From Ignavibacteria bacterium (GTDB lineage Bacteria > Bacteroidota > Ignavibacteria > Tepidaquicellales > OLB5): a stretch of 60,175 bases of DNA. A program made the translations under genes and the position numbers. Below are positions 34,355 through 43,543 of the stretch, piece after piece. The notes beneath the pieces are model-generated. The model was given only the letters and a program-made list of their open reading frames with translations. It made no database searches and was not told where the DNA came from. The DNA lies in assembly GCA_030835085.1 (NCBI GenBank), contig JAUQWQ010000150.1:1-60175 (forward strand). The letters are read 5' to 3'. The number at the start of each line of letters is the position of its first letter. Position 1 is the stretch's first letter.

Positions 34355-35692
34355 ATGAGTGAAGTATTAAGAGAAAAAATTAAACAAAAAAAAGCGAAGA
34401 TCGGTATTATCGGACTGGGATACGTCGGGTTGCCGCTTGCTATTGAATTTGCAAGAAAAGGTTTTAATGTACACGGAGTTGACCTGGACCAGAATAAAAT
34501 TAAAATGATCCAGCAGAAGAAGAATTATATCAAAGATGTTATCAATAAAGATTTCCTTTATGCTATCAATAATAATCTTTTTACAGCATCAAATACCTAT
34601 GATAAAATAGGTGACCAGGAGATCATTTTTATCTGCGTGCCAACTCCTGTTACGGATAATAAAACCCCGGATATTTCTTTTATAATGGATTCTACTGAGG
34701 AAATATTCAAAAGGATGAAAAGGCATACTCTTATCATTTTAAAGAGCACAACGTTCCCCGGAACGACGGAAGATTACGTTCAGCCGCTGCTTGAATCAAA
34801 GGGATGGAAAGTTGGTAAGGATTATTACCTCTCGTTTTCACCTGAGCGTGTTGACCCGGGCAATAAAGTATATAACACCGGCAATACACCAATAGTAGTA
34901 GGCGGTGTTACCAAAAAATGCCAGGAACTTTCCGTGATGATAATGCAGGAAGTGGCAACAAAGGTTCACCAGGTTTCATCACCGCGTGCTGCTGAAATGG
35001 AGAAGCTGCTTGAAAATATCTTCCGCAGTGTGAATATTGCGCTTGTTAACGAACTGGCAAGGCTTTGCGACAGGATGGGAAATGTAAATATATGGGAAGT
35101 TATTGATGCAGCGGCTACCAAACCTTTCGGTTATATGCCGTTCTACCCCGGACCCGGGATCGGCGGACACTGCATACAAATTGACCCGTATTACCTTGAT
35201 TGGGCTGCCAAGCAGTATGATTTCCATACAAACTTTGTAGAGCTTGCCGCTGAATCGAACGAAGAAATGCCGTTCTATGTAAGAGATATGGTAATGAGAG
35301 AAATTGCCAATGCGCCTGTAAAGGCAAGTGAAGCAAATGTGCTGATACTCGGCACAACGTTCAAACGTGATGTTGAAGACCCGCGTAACTCACCGGCTAT
35401 AAAAGTAATTGAGCTGCTATACAAAGAAGGCATACAGAACATTAATTTCCATGACCCGTATATGAGAAATATACGTTTGATGGATAAAATATTCCGCGTG
35501 CAGGAGCTTAACGAAAAGCTGCTTAAGGATGCTGATGTAACGGTAATAGTTACAGACCACACGACATATGATTATGAATGGATCGTTGCGTTTTCTAAAC
35601 GTATAGTTGATACACGTAATGCTACCAAGAAGCTTAAGCTTAACAGGGAAAAGATATCCCTGCTTGGTGCAAATACATTCAAGATCAGCTAG
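34355..35692 (+). CDS. UDP-N-acetylglucosamine/mannosamine 6-dehydrogenase (WbpA/WecC family)
   Basis: A 445-residue nucleotide-sugar dehydrogenase. The Rossmann motif is GLGYVGLPLAIEFARKG. The stretches FICVPTP, SPERVDPGN, the PGPGIGGHCIQIDPYYLDW block with the catalytic cysteine, and the GTTFKRDVEDPRNSPA domain match the WbpA-like branch (UDP-GlcNAc to UDP-GlcNAcA) somewhat better than WecC. It is 11 bases before the epimerase at 35703. With that epimerase the product could be UDP-ManNAcA or a related acidic amino sugar for O-antigen or capsule. Confidence 0.8.
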   Translation: MSEVLREKIKQKKAKIGIIGLGYVGLPLAIEFARKGFNVHGVDLDQNKIKMIQQKKNYIKDVINKDFLYAINNNLFTASNTYDKIGDQEIIFICVPTPVTDNKTPDISFIMDSTEEIFKRMKRHTLIILKSTTFPGTTEDYVQPLLESKGWKVGKDYYLSFSPERVDPGNKVYNTGNTPIVVGGVTKKCQELSVMIMQEVATKVHQVSSPRAAEMEKLLENIFRSVNIALVNELARLCDRMGNVNIWEVIDAAATKPFGYMPFYPGPGIGGHCIQIDPYYLDWAAKQYDFHTNFVELAAESNEEMPFYVRDMVMREIANAPVKASEANVLILGTTFKRDVEDPRNSPAIKVIELLYKEGIQNINFHDPYMRNIRLMDKIFRVQELNEKLLKDADVTVIVTDHTTYDYEWIVAFSKRIVDTRNATKKLKLNREKISLLGANTFKIS

Positions 35693-35702
35693 TTTATATA
35701 TA

Positions 35703-36848
35703 TTGAGCAAAAAGAAAAAGATAATTTCAGTTGTAGGGGCAAGACCAAATTTTATGAAACTTGCCCCTATTGAACTGGAGCTTACGAAATACAAAAACCT
35801 TTTCACACATTTAATAGTACATACCGGTCAGCATTATGACCACAGGCTTTCAAAGGTTTTTTTTAAAGACCTTAATTTACCCCAACCCGATATATTCCTT
35901 GGAGCGGGTTCAGGCTCTCACGCTGAGCAAACTGCGCGCATAATGGTTGAGTTTGAAAAGGTAGTTGTTAAGGAGATGCCCGATCTGGTGATAGTGTTTG
36001 GCGATGTAAATTCCACAATAGCCTGCGCGCTTGTTTGCGCAAAAGTACATAAGCACGGTGAGGCAATACCTGTTGCTCATGTTGAAGCAGGGCTGAGAAG
36101 TTTTGATATCACCATGCCTGAGGAAATAAACCGTATCATTACCGATTCACTTTCCGATATGCTTTTTATCACTGAACCGGAAGGTGTGAAGAATTTGCTT
36201 AAAGAAGGCATAAACAAAAAGAAAATCCATCTGGTTGGTGATACTATGATAGATTCTCTTGTTTATTTCAGGAAAAAATTCAGCACATCAGGTATCCTGA
36301 AAAAGGTAAAGCTCAAAAAAGGCAGGTATATTCTTTCCACTATACACAGGCCGGTGAATGTTGATAACAAAGAAAATCTAGGGAGAATAATTTCAATTTT
36401 CAGGAAAGTTTCTTTAAAAGCTTTAAGTTATGACCCGGAAATTAAAATAGTACTTCCGATCCACCCCCGCACTTTAAAAATGGCGGAAAACTTTTCTCTG
36501 CTTGAAAAATTGAGAAGTATACCCGGGCTGCTCACAATTGAACCCGCAGGTTATACAGATTTTATCAAGCTTCTAACCGATTCGAAACTGGTAATTACCG
36601 ATTCGGGCGGAATACAGGAAGAAGCAACTTTTTTGAAAATTCCCTGTTTAACTTTAAGAGACTCATTTGAACGACCCGAAACTCTGAGTATTGGCTCTAA
36701 TACTTTATGCGGTCTGAATGAAGCCTTGATTGATAAAAAGATAGTTGAAATATTCACAGGAAAATACAAAAAAGGGAAAATTCCCCGTTTAATGGATGGT
36801 AAAGCCTCCAAAAGAATAGTAAATGCCATAAAAACCCGCCTGTTGTAA
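35703..36848 (+). CDS. wecB: UDP-N-acetylglucosamine 2-epimerase
   Basis: A 381-residue non-hydrolysing epimerase from the TTG at 35703. A longer frame starting at 35607 overlaps the preceding gene and is rejected, because ISVVGARPNFMKLAPI should follow the start closely. Other landmarks are HTGQHYD, VFGDVNST, HVEAGLRSFD, MPEEINRI, HPRT and TDSGGIQEEA, all typical of WecB. It is co-transcribed with the dehydrogenase upstream. Together they probably feed an acidic N-acetylmannosamine-type sugar into a surface polysaccharide. A WbpI-like subtype is the alternative. Confidence 0.88.
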   Translation: MSKKKKIISVVGARPNFMKLAPIELELTKYKNLFTHLIVHTGQHYDHRLSKVFFKDLNLPQPDIFLGAGSGSHAEQTARIMVEFEKVVVKEMPDLVIVFGDVNSTIACALVCAKVHKHGEAIPVAHVEAGLRSFDITMPEEINRIITDSLSDMLFITEPEGVKNLLKEGINKKKIHLVGDTMIDSLVYFRKKFSTSGILKKVKLKKGRYILSTIHRPVNVDNKENLGRIISIFRKVSLKALSYDPEIKIVLPIHPRTLKMAENFSLLEKLRSIPGLLTIEPAGYTDFIKLLTDSKLVITDSGGIQEEATFLKIPCLTLRDSFERPETLSIGSNTLCGLNEALIDKKIVEIFTGKYKKGKIPRLMDGKASKRIVNAIKTRLL

Positions 36849-36986
36849 TCAATCAAAACAGTTCAGAGCAACATTTACTGATTATATTATTGTATTTTCT
36901 ATGTTTTAAAAAAGAATTAACTTTAAATTCCGGAAAATGTAATTATTGCTGTTAATCCGGAACTAAAGTTAATAAAATCATAGTTT

Positions 36987-37775
36987 TTGAACGGAAAAAA
37001 ATATTATTTCTTCTCTGATGTTCACCTGGGTTTTCTGGATAAGGCTGAAGAAAAGTCAAAAGAAAGGAAACTTGTCAGTTTCCTTGAAGGTATAAGAAAA
37101 GACGCTGCAAAGATATATATAGTAGGCGATCTGTTCGATTGCTGGATAGAATACCGCAGGGCTGTGCCGAAAGGATTTTACAGAACGCTGGCAAAGCTTA
37201 ACGAAATTGTTGAACAGGGCATTGAAGTGAATTTTTTCTCCGGTAACCATGATTTCTGGCTTAATACATACTTAAGAGATGATGTTGGTCTGAAATTACA
37301 CAGCGATTCGCTTGATACTGTAATTGATGGCAAACGGTTTTTTATCACACATGGTGATGGTCTTTCAAAAGGTGATACAGGATACAAGATAATCAAGAAA
37401 ATACTCCGCAGCCCGCTTAACCAGTTTTTGTATTCATTGATACACCCCGATATTGGTCTATGGCTGGCACAGGGTTCTTCAAAAAAATCACGGCTGCATA
37501 CGGATGATAGACAAAGGGTTGAAGAAACTTATGGCAACGAAAAAAACAACGGCGCACACGGCTCAAGCGGAATGAGAGAATTTGCTGCAGGTAAAATCAG
37601 CGAAGGCACAGATTATGTAATTATGGGACATATTCACAAGCCGCAGGATATTGAGCTTACAAGCAATGACCGGAAAGGTCATTACATTACACTGGGCGAC
37701 TGGATAAGGAATTATACCTACGGTGAATTTTCCGGCGGTAATTTTGAGCTTAAAAAATTCATAAAAGAAAATTAG
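36987..37775 (+). CDS. lpxH: LpxH-like UDP-2,3-diacylglucosamine diphosphatase
   Basis: A 262-residue metallophosphoesterase from a TTG. All five motifs are present: SDVHLGF (D and H), GDLFDCW (GDxxD), SGNHDFW (GNHD), ITHGDG and GHIHKP. The size and the order match LpxH-type lipid A enzymes that release lipid X from UDP-2,3-diacylglucosamine in the cytoplasm, and the family is common in this phylum. It is followed at 16 bases by the PBP1A gene, consistent with an envelope operon. Other metallophosphoesterases with this motif set remain possible. Confidence 0.8.
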   Translation: MNGKKYYFFSDVHLGFLDKAEEKSKERKLVSFLEGIRKDAAKIYIVGDLFDCWIEYRRAVPKGFYRTLAKLNEIVEQGIEVNFFSGNHDFWLNTYLRDDVGLKLHSDSLDTVIDGKRFFITHGDGLSKGDTGYKIIKKILRSPLNQFLYSLIHPDIGLWLAQGSSKKSRLHTDDRQRVEETYGNEKNNGAHGSSGMREFAAGKISEGTDYVIMGHIHKPQDIELTSNDRKGHYITLGDWIRNYTYGEFSGGNFELKKFIKEN

Positions 37776-37791
37776 AAAGTTTTAAATATAG

Positions 37792-40119
37792 ATGTTCGGC
37801 GGAAAAAACAAAAATAACAAAAACGCAAAAGACCCTAAAACTATAGAGCGGGAAGAGTATTTTAACAACCGTGACTACAGGCGTAAGATGATGAATAAAA
37901 AGAAAAGATCATCAACCCGCAAGCTTAGTATCTTTGCTTTTTTCCTTATTGCTGTAGCGGTAATAATAATTGCTTACGGCGCATTTCTTTTTAACGGTTT
38001 GCCGCCGCTCTCCAGTCTGGAAAATCCCAAAACTGATCTTGCAACAAAAATATATTCTGAAGATGGCGAGCTTATCGACCAGTTGTTCATTGAAAACCGT
38101 ACAATAGTATCAATTGACGCTATTCCAAAAGATCTGATAAACGCCCTGATAGCAACAGAGGACCGGAAGTTCTACAAACACTGGGGAATTGACCTTGACC
38201 GAATTGTAAAAGCCATGTTCAAAAATGTCATGAGCTTTTCTATTAAAGAAGGAGCCAGTACAATTACACAGCAGCTTGCAAGGAACCTTTACCGCACAGA
38301 AATAGGTCAGGCTATATCACTTACCCGTAAGCTTAGGGAAGCCATTACAGCTATACAGATAGAAAAGACGTACACCAAGGAAGAAATTATGCTGCTTTAC
38401 CTTAACCAGGTATATTTTGGAAGGGGAGCGTATGGTGTTGAAGCGGCCGCAAAGACTTTCTTCGATAAATCTGTGACTGACCTTACACTTGATGAATGCG
38501 CAATGCTTGTTGGAATGGTAAAGAATCCTTCAGGGTATTACGACCCTATTGAGCATCCCGAAAACTGCATGGACAGAAGAAATATTGTTCTGAACAATAT
38601 GCAGGAAGAAGGATATATCACAAAAGAGGTTTATGATCTCGCGAAAAATGATCCGATAAAAGCGCAGCCGCGTACCATACAGAAACAATCTACAGGTGTT
38701 GGCGGGCAGTTCAGCGAATACGTTAGGCAGGTACTTGAGAAAAAAGCCGAGAAGTACGGCTTTAATATTTACAGGGATGGATTAATTGTTACTACAACTC
38801 TTAATACCCGCATGCAGAAGCATGCAGTTGATGCGGTTAATAACCAGCTAAAAGATTTCCAGCGTTCGTTCAACTCCACTTGGAACTGGAAGGGCAACCG
38901 CCAGCTGTTGAATGATGCAGTTGAAAAATACATCAAGCAAAGCGATGAATATAAAAAGGCTAAAACAGATAATGACAGGCAGCGTATATTCAACAAACTT
39001 AAGCAGGATAACGATTTTGTAGAAAAAGTAAAAGAACGTGAAATAGCGGTGCAGGTTGGATTTGTTGTTATCGACCCCAAAACCGGCGAAATAAAAGCTA
39101 TGGTTGGGCAGAATCCAAATTACCCGTTCAAATACGGACTCAACCACGTAACACAGATAAAGCGTCAGCCGGGTTCATCATTTAAACCGTTTGTTTATAC
39201 TACGGCCATTGAAAATGGTTATTCTCCTGCATATACAATTTCCAATGACCCGCTTAAAGTTGTAATTGGCGGCCAGACATGGTCACCCAAAGGCGGCGGA
39301 ACAGGCGGAATGGTATCACTGCGTGAAGGTATAACACACTCAATAAATATTGTAGCGGTAAGAACCGCCATGGAAATAGCGCCTATTGACCAGGTGATTA
39401 AGCTTGCTCATAAAATGGGCGTAAACTCTGAACTGCCGAATGTACTATCATTGGCGCTCGGTGTAGGAGAAGTATCACCGCTTGAAATGACAAGCGCTTA
39501 TGGTGTGTTCCCCAATGAAGGAATATGGGTTGAGCCGCATGCGATCCTAAGGATTGAAGACCGTTACGGTAATATCATAGAAGAATCAATTCCCGAAACG
39601 CGCGAGGTAATAAGCGAAGGTGTTGCATATATAATGAGCGATATGATGGAAGATGTAGTTAACGATGGTACCGCTGCATCAATAAGGAACTGGTTCAACA
39701 GGCCGGCAGCTGGTAAAACAGGAACTACACAGGATTACACAGATGCATGGTTTGTAGGGTTCACTCCCCAGCTGGTTGCAGGATGCTGGCTTGGCTTCGA
39801 CGATCCGCGCATAAAATTTGGCGGCGGGTACGGACAGGGCGGAAGGGCTGCTGCGCCGATTTGGGGCAGATTTATGAAGTATGTATATGATGACCCGCAG
39901 ACAACAATGGAGCTTAAGTATTTTGAAATGCCTCCTGATGTTGAAGAGGCAAACATATGCAGTGTAACTGGTCTGCTGGCAAACGAAACATGCCCTGCGT
40001 ATAATGACCTTATTCTGAAAAGGAATACCGGGCGCAGATGCTCAATGACCCATGCTTACACACCGACCGAAGGCACCGAAACCACGGGTGAACCTCCGCC
40101 GGGAAGTATAGGGTTTTAA
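37792..40119 (+). CDS. mrcA: Penicillin-binding protein 1A
   Basis: A 775-residue bifunctional peptidoglycan synthase. A basic cytoplasmic N-terminus precedes one membrane helix (about residues 45-65). The GT51 domain shows ATEDRKFYKHWGID (about 118-131), GASTITQQLARNL and VYFGRGAYGVEAAAKTFF. The transpeptidase shows the SxxK motif in PGSSFKPF, SIN in ITHSINIVA and KTG in AGKTGTTQDYTDAW. The length is usual for class A PBPs. It is the last gene of the envelope block before the metal island, with no clear terminator. Confidence 0.93.
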   Translation: MFGGKNKNNKNAKDPKTIEREEYFNNRDYRRKMMNKKKRSSTRKLSIFAFFLIAVAVIIIAYGAFLFNGLPPLSSLENPKTDLATKIYSEDGELIDQLFIENRTIVSIDAIPKDLINALIATEDRKFYKHWGIDLDRIVKAMFKNVMSFSIKEGASTITQQLARNLYRTEIGQAISLTRKLREAITAIQIEKTYTKEEIMLLYLNQVYFGRGAYGVEAAAKTFFDKSVTDLTLDECAMLVGMVKNPSGYYDPIEHPENCMDRRNIVLNNMQEEGYITKEVYDLAKNDPIKAQPRTIQKQSTGVGGQFSEYVRQVLEKKAEKYGFNIYRDGLIVTTTLNTRMQKHAVDAVNNQLKDFQRSFNSTWNWKGNRQLLNDAVEKYIKQSDEYKKAKTDNDRQRIFNKLKQDNDFVEKVKEREIAVQVGFVVIDPKTGEIKAMVGQNPNYPFKYGLNHVTQIKRQPGSSFKPFVYTTAIENGYSPAYTISNDPLKVVIGGQTWSPKGGGTGGMVSLREGITHSINIVAVRTAMEIAPIDQVIKLAHKMGVNSELPNVLSLALGVGEVSPLEMTSAYGVFPNEGIWVEPHAILRIEDRYGNIIEESIPETREVISEGVAYIMSDMMEDVVNDGTAASIRNWFNRPAAGKTGTTQDYTDAWFVGFTPQLVAGCWLGFDDPRIKFGGGYGQGGRAAAPIWGRFMKYVYDDPQTTMELKYFEMPPDVEEANICSVTGLLANETCPAYNDLILKRNTGRRCSMTHAYTPTEGTETTGEPPPGSIGF

Positions 40120-40154
40120 AACTCTGATAATTTTAAATTACGGATAATTCAATT

Positions 40155-40283
40155 CTAATGGGCGTGTTCTCCGCTAAGTTCGCCTTTTTTCATTTCTGAT
40201 TTCAAATAAAACGTGCCTTTTATTACTATTTCCTCACCGTTTTTCAGTTTATCAATCTGGAATATATTTATACTTCTTAAGCC
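40155..40283 (-). pseudogene. Broken duplicate of the CzcB-like adaptor 3' end
   Basis: Read on the minus strand this encodes NIFQIDKLKNGEEIV, then IKGTFYLKSEMKKGELSG, ending EHAH and stop (40155-40157). It closely matches the C-terminus of the adaptor encoded at 40779 (IFPLEELKEGEYIVTKGTFY, ending LGEHEH). The reading frame is closed by an in-frame stop at 40296-40298, so only about 42 residues survive. It is a remnant of a duplicated adaptor gene, separated from the intact copy by the gene at 40316-40732. Confidence 0.85.
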
Positions 40284-40315
40284 AAACCAATCAACTTAAA
40301 AGTAATATTTAGTAA

Positions 40316-40732
40316 TTACAAAGTCTTTTTCAATAAATAATTGACATATGTAATTCCATCAATAATTTCAGACAACGATTTTTTACTTTTTTCCACTAAT
40401 TCCAAGAACTTTTTGTTATCATTGAAATCTACATATAAATTTTCATAATTCAATTCATAAATTCTGCCAGTTTTACTAATACTATAATAGTACTTTTTAT
40501 ATTCTCCATACCTAAAATGCTTATGCATCTGGAAATATATAATTAAACCTGATGTATCTATAATTGTAAAAGACCCATACAATTGTTCAATTTCCGGTGC
40601 TTCATATAATCTTTGTTTAAGAGTATCTACTCTATAATTTAATGTACTAAAATTAATATAGTGGATACTTTTTGAACATACCGGTAATGAAAGGAAAAAA
40701 ACGAATATAATACATATTGTGTGTTTGAACAT
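40316..40732 (-). CDS. Predicted exported protein of unknown function
   Basis: A 138-residue protein with a signal peptide (MFKHTICIIFVFFLSLPVCS). The mature part is AT-rich in coding style and carries no recognised domain. It lies between the broken and the intact copy of the CzcB-like adaptor 3' end, so it was likely brought in or trapped by the duplication. Its composition is similar to the metal island. Function unknown. Confidence 0.6.
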   Translation of the reverse strand: MFKHTICIIFVFFLSLPVCSKSIHYINFSTLNYRVDTLKQRLYEAPEIEQLYGSFTIIDTSGLIIYFQMHKHFRYGEYKKYYYSISKTGRIYELNYENLYVDFNDNKKFLELVEKSKKSLSEIIDGITYVNYLLKKTL

Positions 40733-40778
40733 ATTAAAAATGTTTAATAATTTATTGTTATTTTCTAAATGTCATTTG

Positions 40779-42107
40779 TCAATGTTCATGCTCTCCCAGT
40801 TCACCTTTTTTAAGCTCAGATTTTAAATAAAAGGTTCCTTTAGTAACGATATATTCGCCTTCTTTTAATTCTTCCAATGGAAATATCTGGATAAATTTAT
40901 CGTCTGAAACACCGGTGTTTACAATTATCTTTTTGAAGACAATACCTTTTTTGTGTTCCTCTTTACCTGCTTTATCGTTTTTTCCGGCTTCTTCTTTATG
41001 TTCTTCTTCACTGTGTTCATCTTCTTTGTGCTCATCATGATCTTCGATTTCTTTTATCTCGTCGGTTTTTACGAAAATATACTTACTCTCACCTTCTGTT
41101 TCAATTGCAGAAATTGGCACCGCAAGAACACTTTCCTGCTTAACATATATCTTAGCAGAAACAAACATATTGGGCAGTAACTTCTCATTTTTGTTGTTAA
41201 TGGCTACCCTTACTTTTACCGTACGCTTTGCATCATCAAAGACCTTATTTACAAAAATTATTTGTCCTTCATAAACTTCATAAGGATCAACTGATACATC
41301 CAATGTTACTTTCTGCCCCGCTGAAACATACGGCAGATCCTGTTCAAAAACATTTAGATCTACAAATACAGTAGAGGTATTAATTATATGGAACATATCG
41401 CCGGAAGGCTCAACATACTGTCCGACAGATACATTTCTTTCTATTATGTTACCTGAAATAGGCGCGGTAATTGAATAATACCTTTGTAAATTAGCTACAG
41501 TATCTTCATATATATTATTAAACCTGTTCTTGGATATCCTGTAACTGCTTAATTTTTCCTCTAATGTTTTATAATCTGCCAGCGCCTTTTTATATTTTGA
41601 TTCAAGTTCATTTAATGTTTTTTTTGAGCCTATGTTATCGCTGTTAAGCTTTAACTGTCTTTCGTATTCTCTTTTTGAATATTCATATTCATTCTTAGAA
41701 TTTATATATTCAACCTGAACATCTATAAGCTGCGGGTTTTCTATTACAGCCAGAGTTTGACCGGCTCTGACATATGAACCCTCTTTAACATAAATTTTCC
41801 TTACCCTACCCGGAATAATGCTCCCTACTTTTGATTCCTGGTCAGGGTTTATCACAACTTCGCCGTTTACCTTAATGTAACCCGATATATTTTCAAGAGC
41901 AAGCTTTTCGCTTTCAATGCCCATTAATTTTATCTGATCATCAGTTAAAGCAACCTCGCTGGTTTCATTCTCTTCAGAATGGTTTTCTTCTTCAGGCTTC
42001 GTATCACCCTGCTCCTTATTACTATCGCCACAGCTCTGAATTACCATTGCTGCGATAATAAACATAAGAGTTATTATAATTCCTTTTAGTTTGATTATTA
42101 TATTCAT
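40779..42107 (-). CDS. czcB: RND efflux periplasmic adaptor, CzcB/CusB-like
   Basis: A 442-residue membrane-fusion protein. It has a lipoprotein-like signal (IIAAMVIQSCGDSNKEQ), an acidic linker, then the barrel-sandwich part (GSIIPGRVRKIYVKEGSYVR, AGQTLAVIENPQLIDVQVEY), a coiled coil (about 140-200), and SITAPISGNIIERNVSVGQY. A long Glu/His/Lys-rich segment (about 355-395) that could bind metal is inserted near the C-terminus. It links the inner-membrane pump (46409) to the outer-membrane channel (42305). It is the last gene of the minus-strand metal operon. Confidence 0.88.
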   Translation of the reverse strand: MNIIIKLKGIIITLMFIIAAMVIQSCGDSNKEQGDTKPEEENHSEENETSEVALTDDQIKLMGIESEKLALENISGYIKVNGEVVINPDQESKVGSIIPGRVRKIYVKEGSYVRAGQTLAVIENPQLIDVQVEYINSKNEYEYSKREYERQLKLNSDNIGSKKTLNELESKYKKALADYKTLEEKLSSYRISKNRFNNIYEDTVANLQRYYSITAPISGNIIERNVSVGQYVEPSGDMFHIINTSTVFVDLNVFEQDLPYVSAGQKVTLDVSVDPYEVYEGQIIFVNKVFDDAKRTVKVRVAINNKNEKLLPNMFVSAKIYVKQESVLAVPISAIETEGESKYIFVKTDEIKEIEDHDEHKEDEHSEEEHKEEAGKNDKAGKEEHKKGIVFKKIIVNTGVSDDKFIQIFPLEELKEGEYIVTKGTFYLKSELKKGELGEHEH

Positions 42108-42140
42108 AATTATTTCATTTTTGGATTACATAATAGAATG

Positions 42141-42308
42141 CTATTTATGATTATGTCCATCCCCTTCTTTATGGTCATGTCCATCGTCTTTTTTATTTTC
42201 ATTTTTTGTATCTGCCTCTTTTTTCTTGCTTTCCTCTTTTGTACAGCCTGGAATTACCAATGAACCTGATAAGATACAAAGAATTAAAAATAATTTTAAT
42301 TTTGTCAT
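42141..42308 (-). CDS. Small His-rich lipoprotein of the metal operon
   Basis: A 55-residue protein, too short for ordinary gene calling. It has a lipoprotein signal with the lipobox ending PGC at residue 22 (MTKLKLFLILCILSGSLV, then IPGC), followed by a Lys/Glu-rich spacer and a histidine-rich tail (GHDHKEGDGHNHK). A GGGAGA ribosome binding site precedes the ATG. The ATG overlaps the TolC-family stop by four bases (ATGA), so translation is probably coupled. It may bind or buffer metal in the periplasm. Confidence 0.8.
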   Translation of the reverse strand: MTKLKLFLILCILSGSLVIPGCTKEESKKKEADTKNENKKDDGHDHKEGDGHNHK

Positions 42309-43534
42309 TTTATTTCTCCCGCAATAAGTTTTTCTAATTTATAAATAGAAGCGTAATAGCTGAATAATGATCTAAGGTATTGTGTCCGTGTTTCATAAAC
42401 TATCTGTAAAGCCTGTAAATATTCCACATAATCAATTGCTCCCTCTATGTAGCTTATCTTAGCCTGTCTTAATATTTCATCTGTCTCCGGCATAGCTTCC
42501 GTATGGAAAAATAAAGACTCCCTTAACCCGTTTTCAAATTCTTCAAATGTACGGTTAACATCATTTTCAATTGTTCTTTTTATATTTATTTCTTCATTTG
42601 AAGCAATATCCAGTTCATAACCTGCTTCCTTTATATTACCGGTCTCTTCCCACCAGAACCATAATGGTACACCCAAGCCAAACTCAACACCCCAGAAACC
42701 GGCATCATTTCCAATTTTCTGTGTGTAATATTTGAAAGAAAATTTGGGAAGCAATTCAGACCTGGTTAATGATAATTTATTACTGAACTTTTCCCTTTGA
42801 TATTTATTTATTTTCAGATCAGGATTATTTGATAATGCTGCTTTTTTTATTTCTTCTTTATTAAGTATAATTTCCCTGAAAATAAGCTCATCATTTGGCA
42901 CGAAATTGAAATAAGTAACATTCGTCAGTTTCTTAAGCTCTGACCTGGCTTTTATTATTTCTGACTCAATATTCTTGATCTCGTTCTCAAATTTTATCTT
43001 ATTTACCTTAGCGCCTAATACTTCCAGGTTACTTGTTGCGCCTGCGTCATATTTTCTTTCCGCTGTAAAAAGGAAATCATCATATATTTTGAGATTTTCG
43101 CGGGCTGTTTCAAGCATTTTGATGTTTAAGATCAAGCTTAAATATGCATTTTCAACTTCATTTTTTAGATTAATGGCAAGTTTATTTAACTCCTGCCTGG
43201 AAATTTCTACCTGTGAACTTTGAACATCATTACGTAGAAAGTAATTTGTTGGAAATTCCATTTCCTGCAGAATACCAATTTTCCTTGATTCAAAGTTTTT
43301 TATATTTCCTTTAATTCCTTCGAACTCAATAAATAACTCAGGACGAGGTATATTAAACGATTTAAGCTTTATCGCTTCTTCTTTTTTTATGTTTAATTTA
43401 GCTGTCTTAATTTCCTGATTATTTTCTATAGCTATTTTAACAACTTCATTCATGCTGAATTTCTGTGAATAAACTGAATGCTCGTTGATTTCCAATATCA
43501 GAAAAGCCAAAAACAATAATTTTAATAGTTTCAT
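42305..43534 (-). CDS. czcC: TolC-family outer-membrane efflux channel
   Basis: A 409-residue protein with a signal peptide (MKLLKLLFLAFLILEINEHS). The mature protein has the long helices and strand repeats of the outer-membrane efflux family: MNEVVKIAIENNQEIKTAKL, NEVENAYLSLILNIKMLETA, YDAGATSNLEVLGAKV and EGAIDYVEYLQALQIVYETR. In the metal operon it would be the outer-membrane part of the CzcCBA-like pump. The next genes downstream are the small His-rich lipoprotein (4-base overlap) and the adaptor. Confidence 0.88.
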   Translation of the reverse strand: MKLLKLLFLAFLILEINEHSVYSQKFSMNEVVKIAIENNQEIKTAKLNIKKEEAIKLKSFNIPRPELFIEFEGIKGNIKNFESRKIGILQEMEFPTNYFLRNDVQSSQVEISRQELNKLAINLKNEVENAYLSLILNIKMLETARENLKIYDDFLFTAERKYDAGATSNLEVLGAKVNKIKFENEIKNIESEIIKARSELKKLTNVTYFNFVPNDELIFREIILNKEEIKKAALSNNPDLKINKYQREKFSNKLSLTRSELLPKFSFKYYTQKIGNDAGFWGVEFGLGVPLWFWWEETGNIKEAGYELDIASNEEINIKRTIENDVNRTFEEFENGLRESLFFHTEAMPETDEILRQAKISYIEGAIDYVEYLQALQIVYETRTQYLRSLFSYYASIYKLEKLIAGEIK

Positions 43535-43543
43535 GATAAATAA

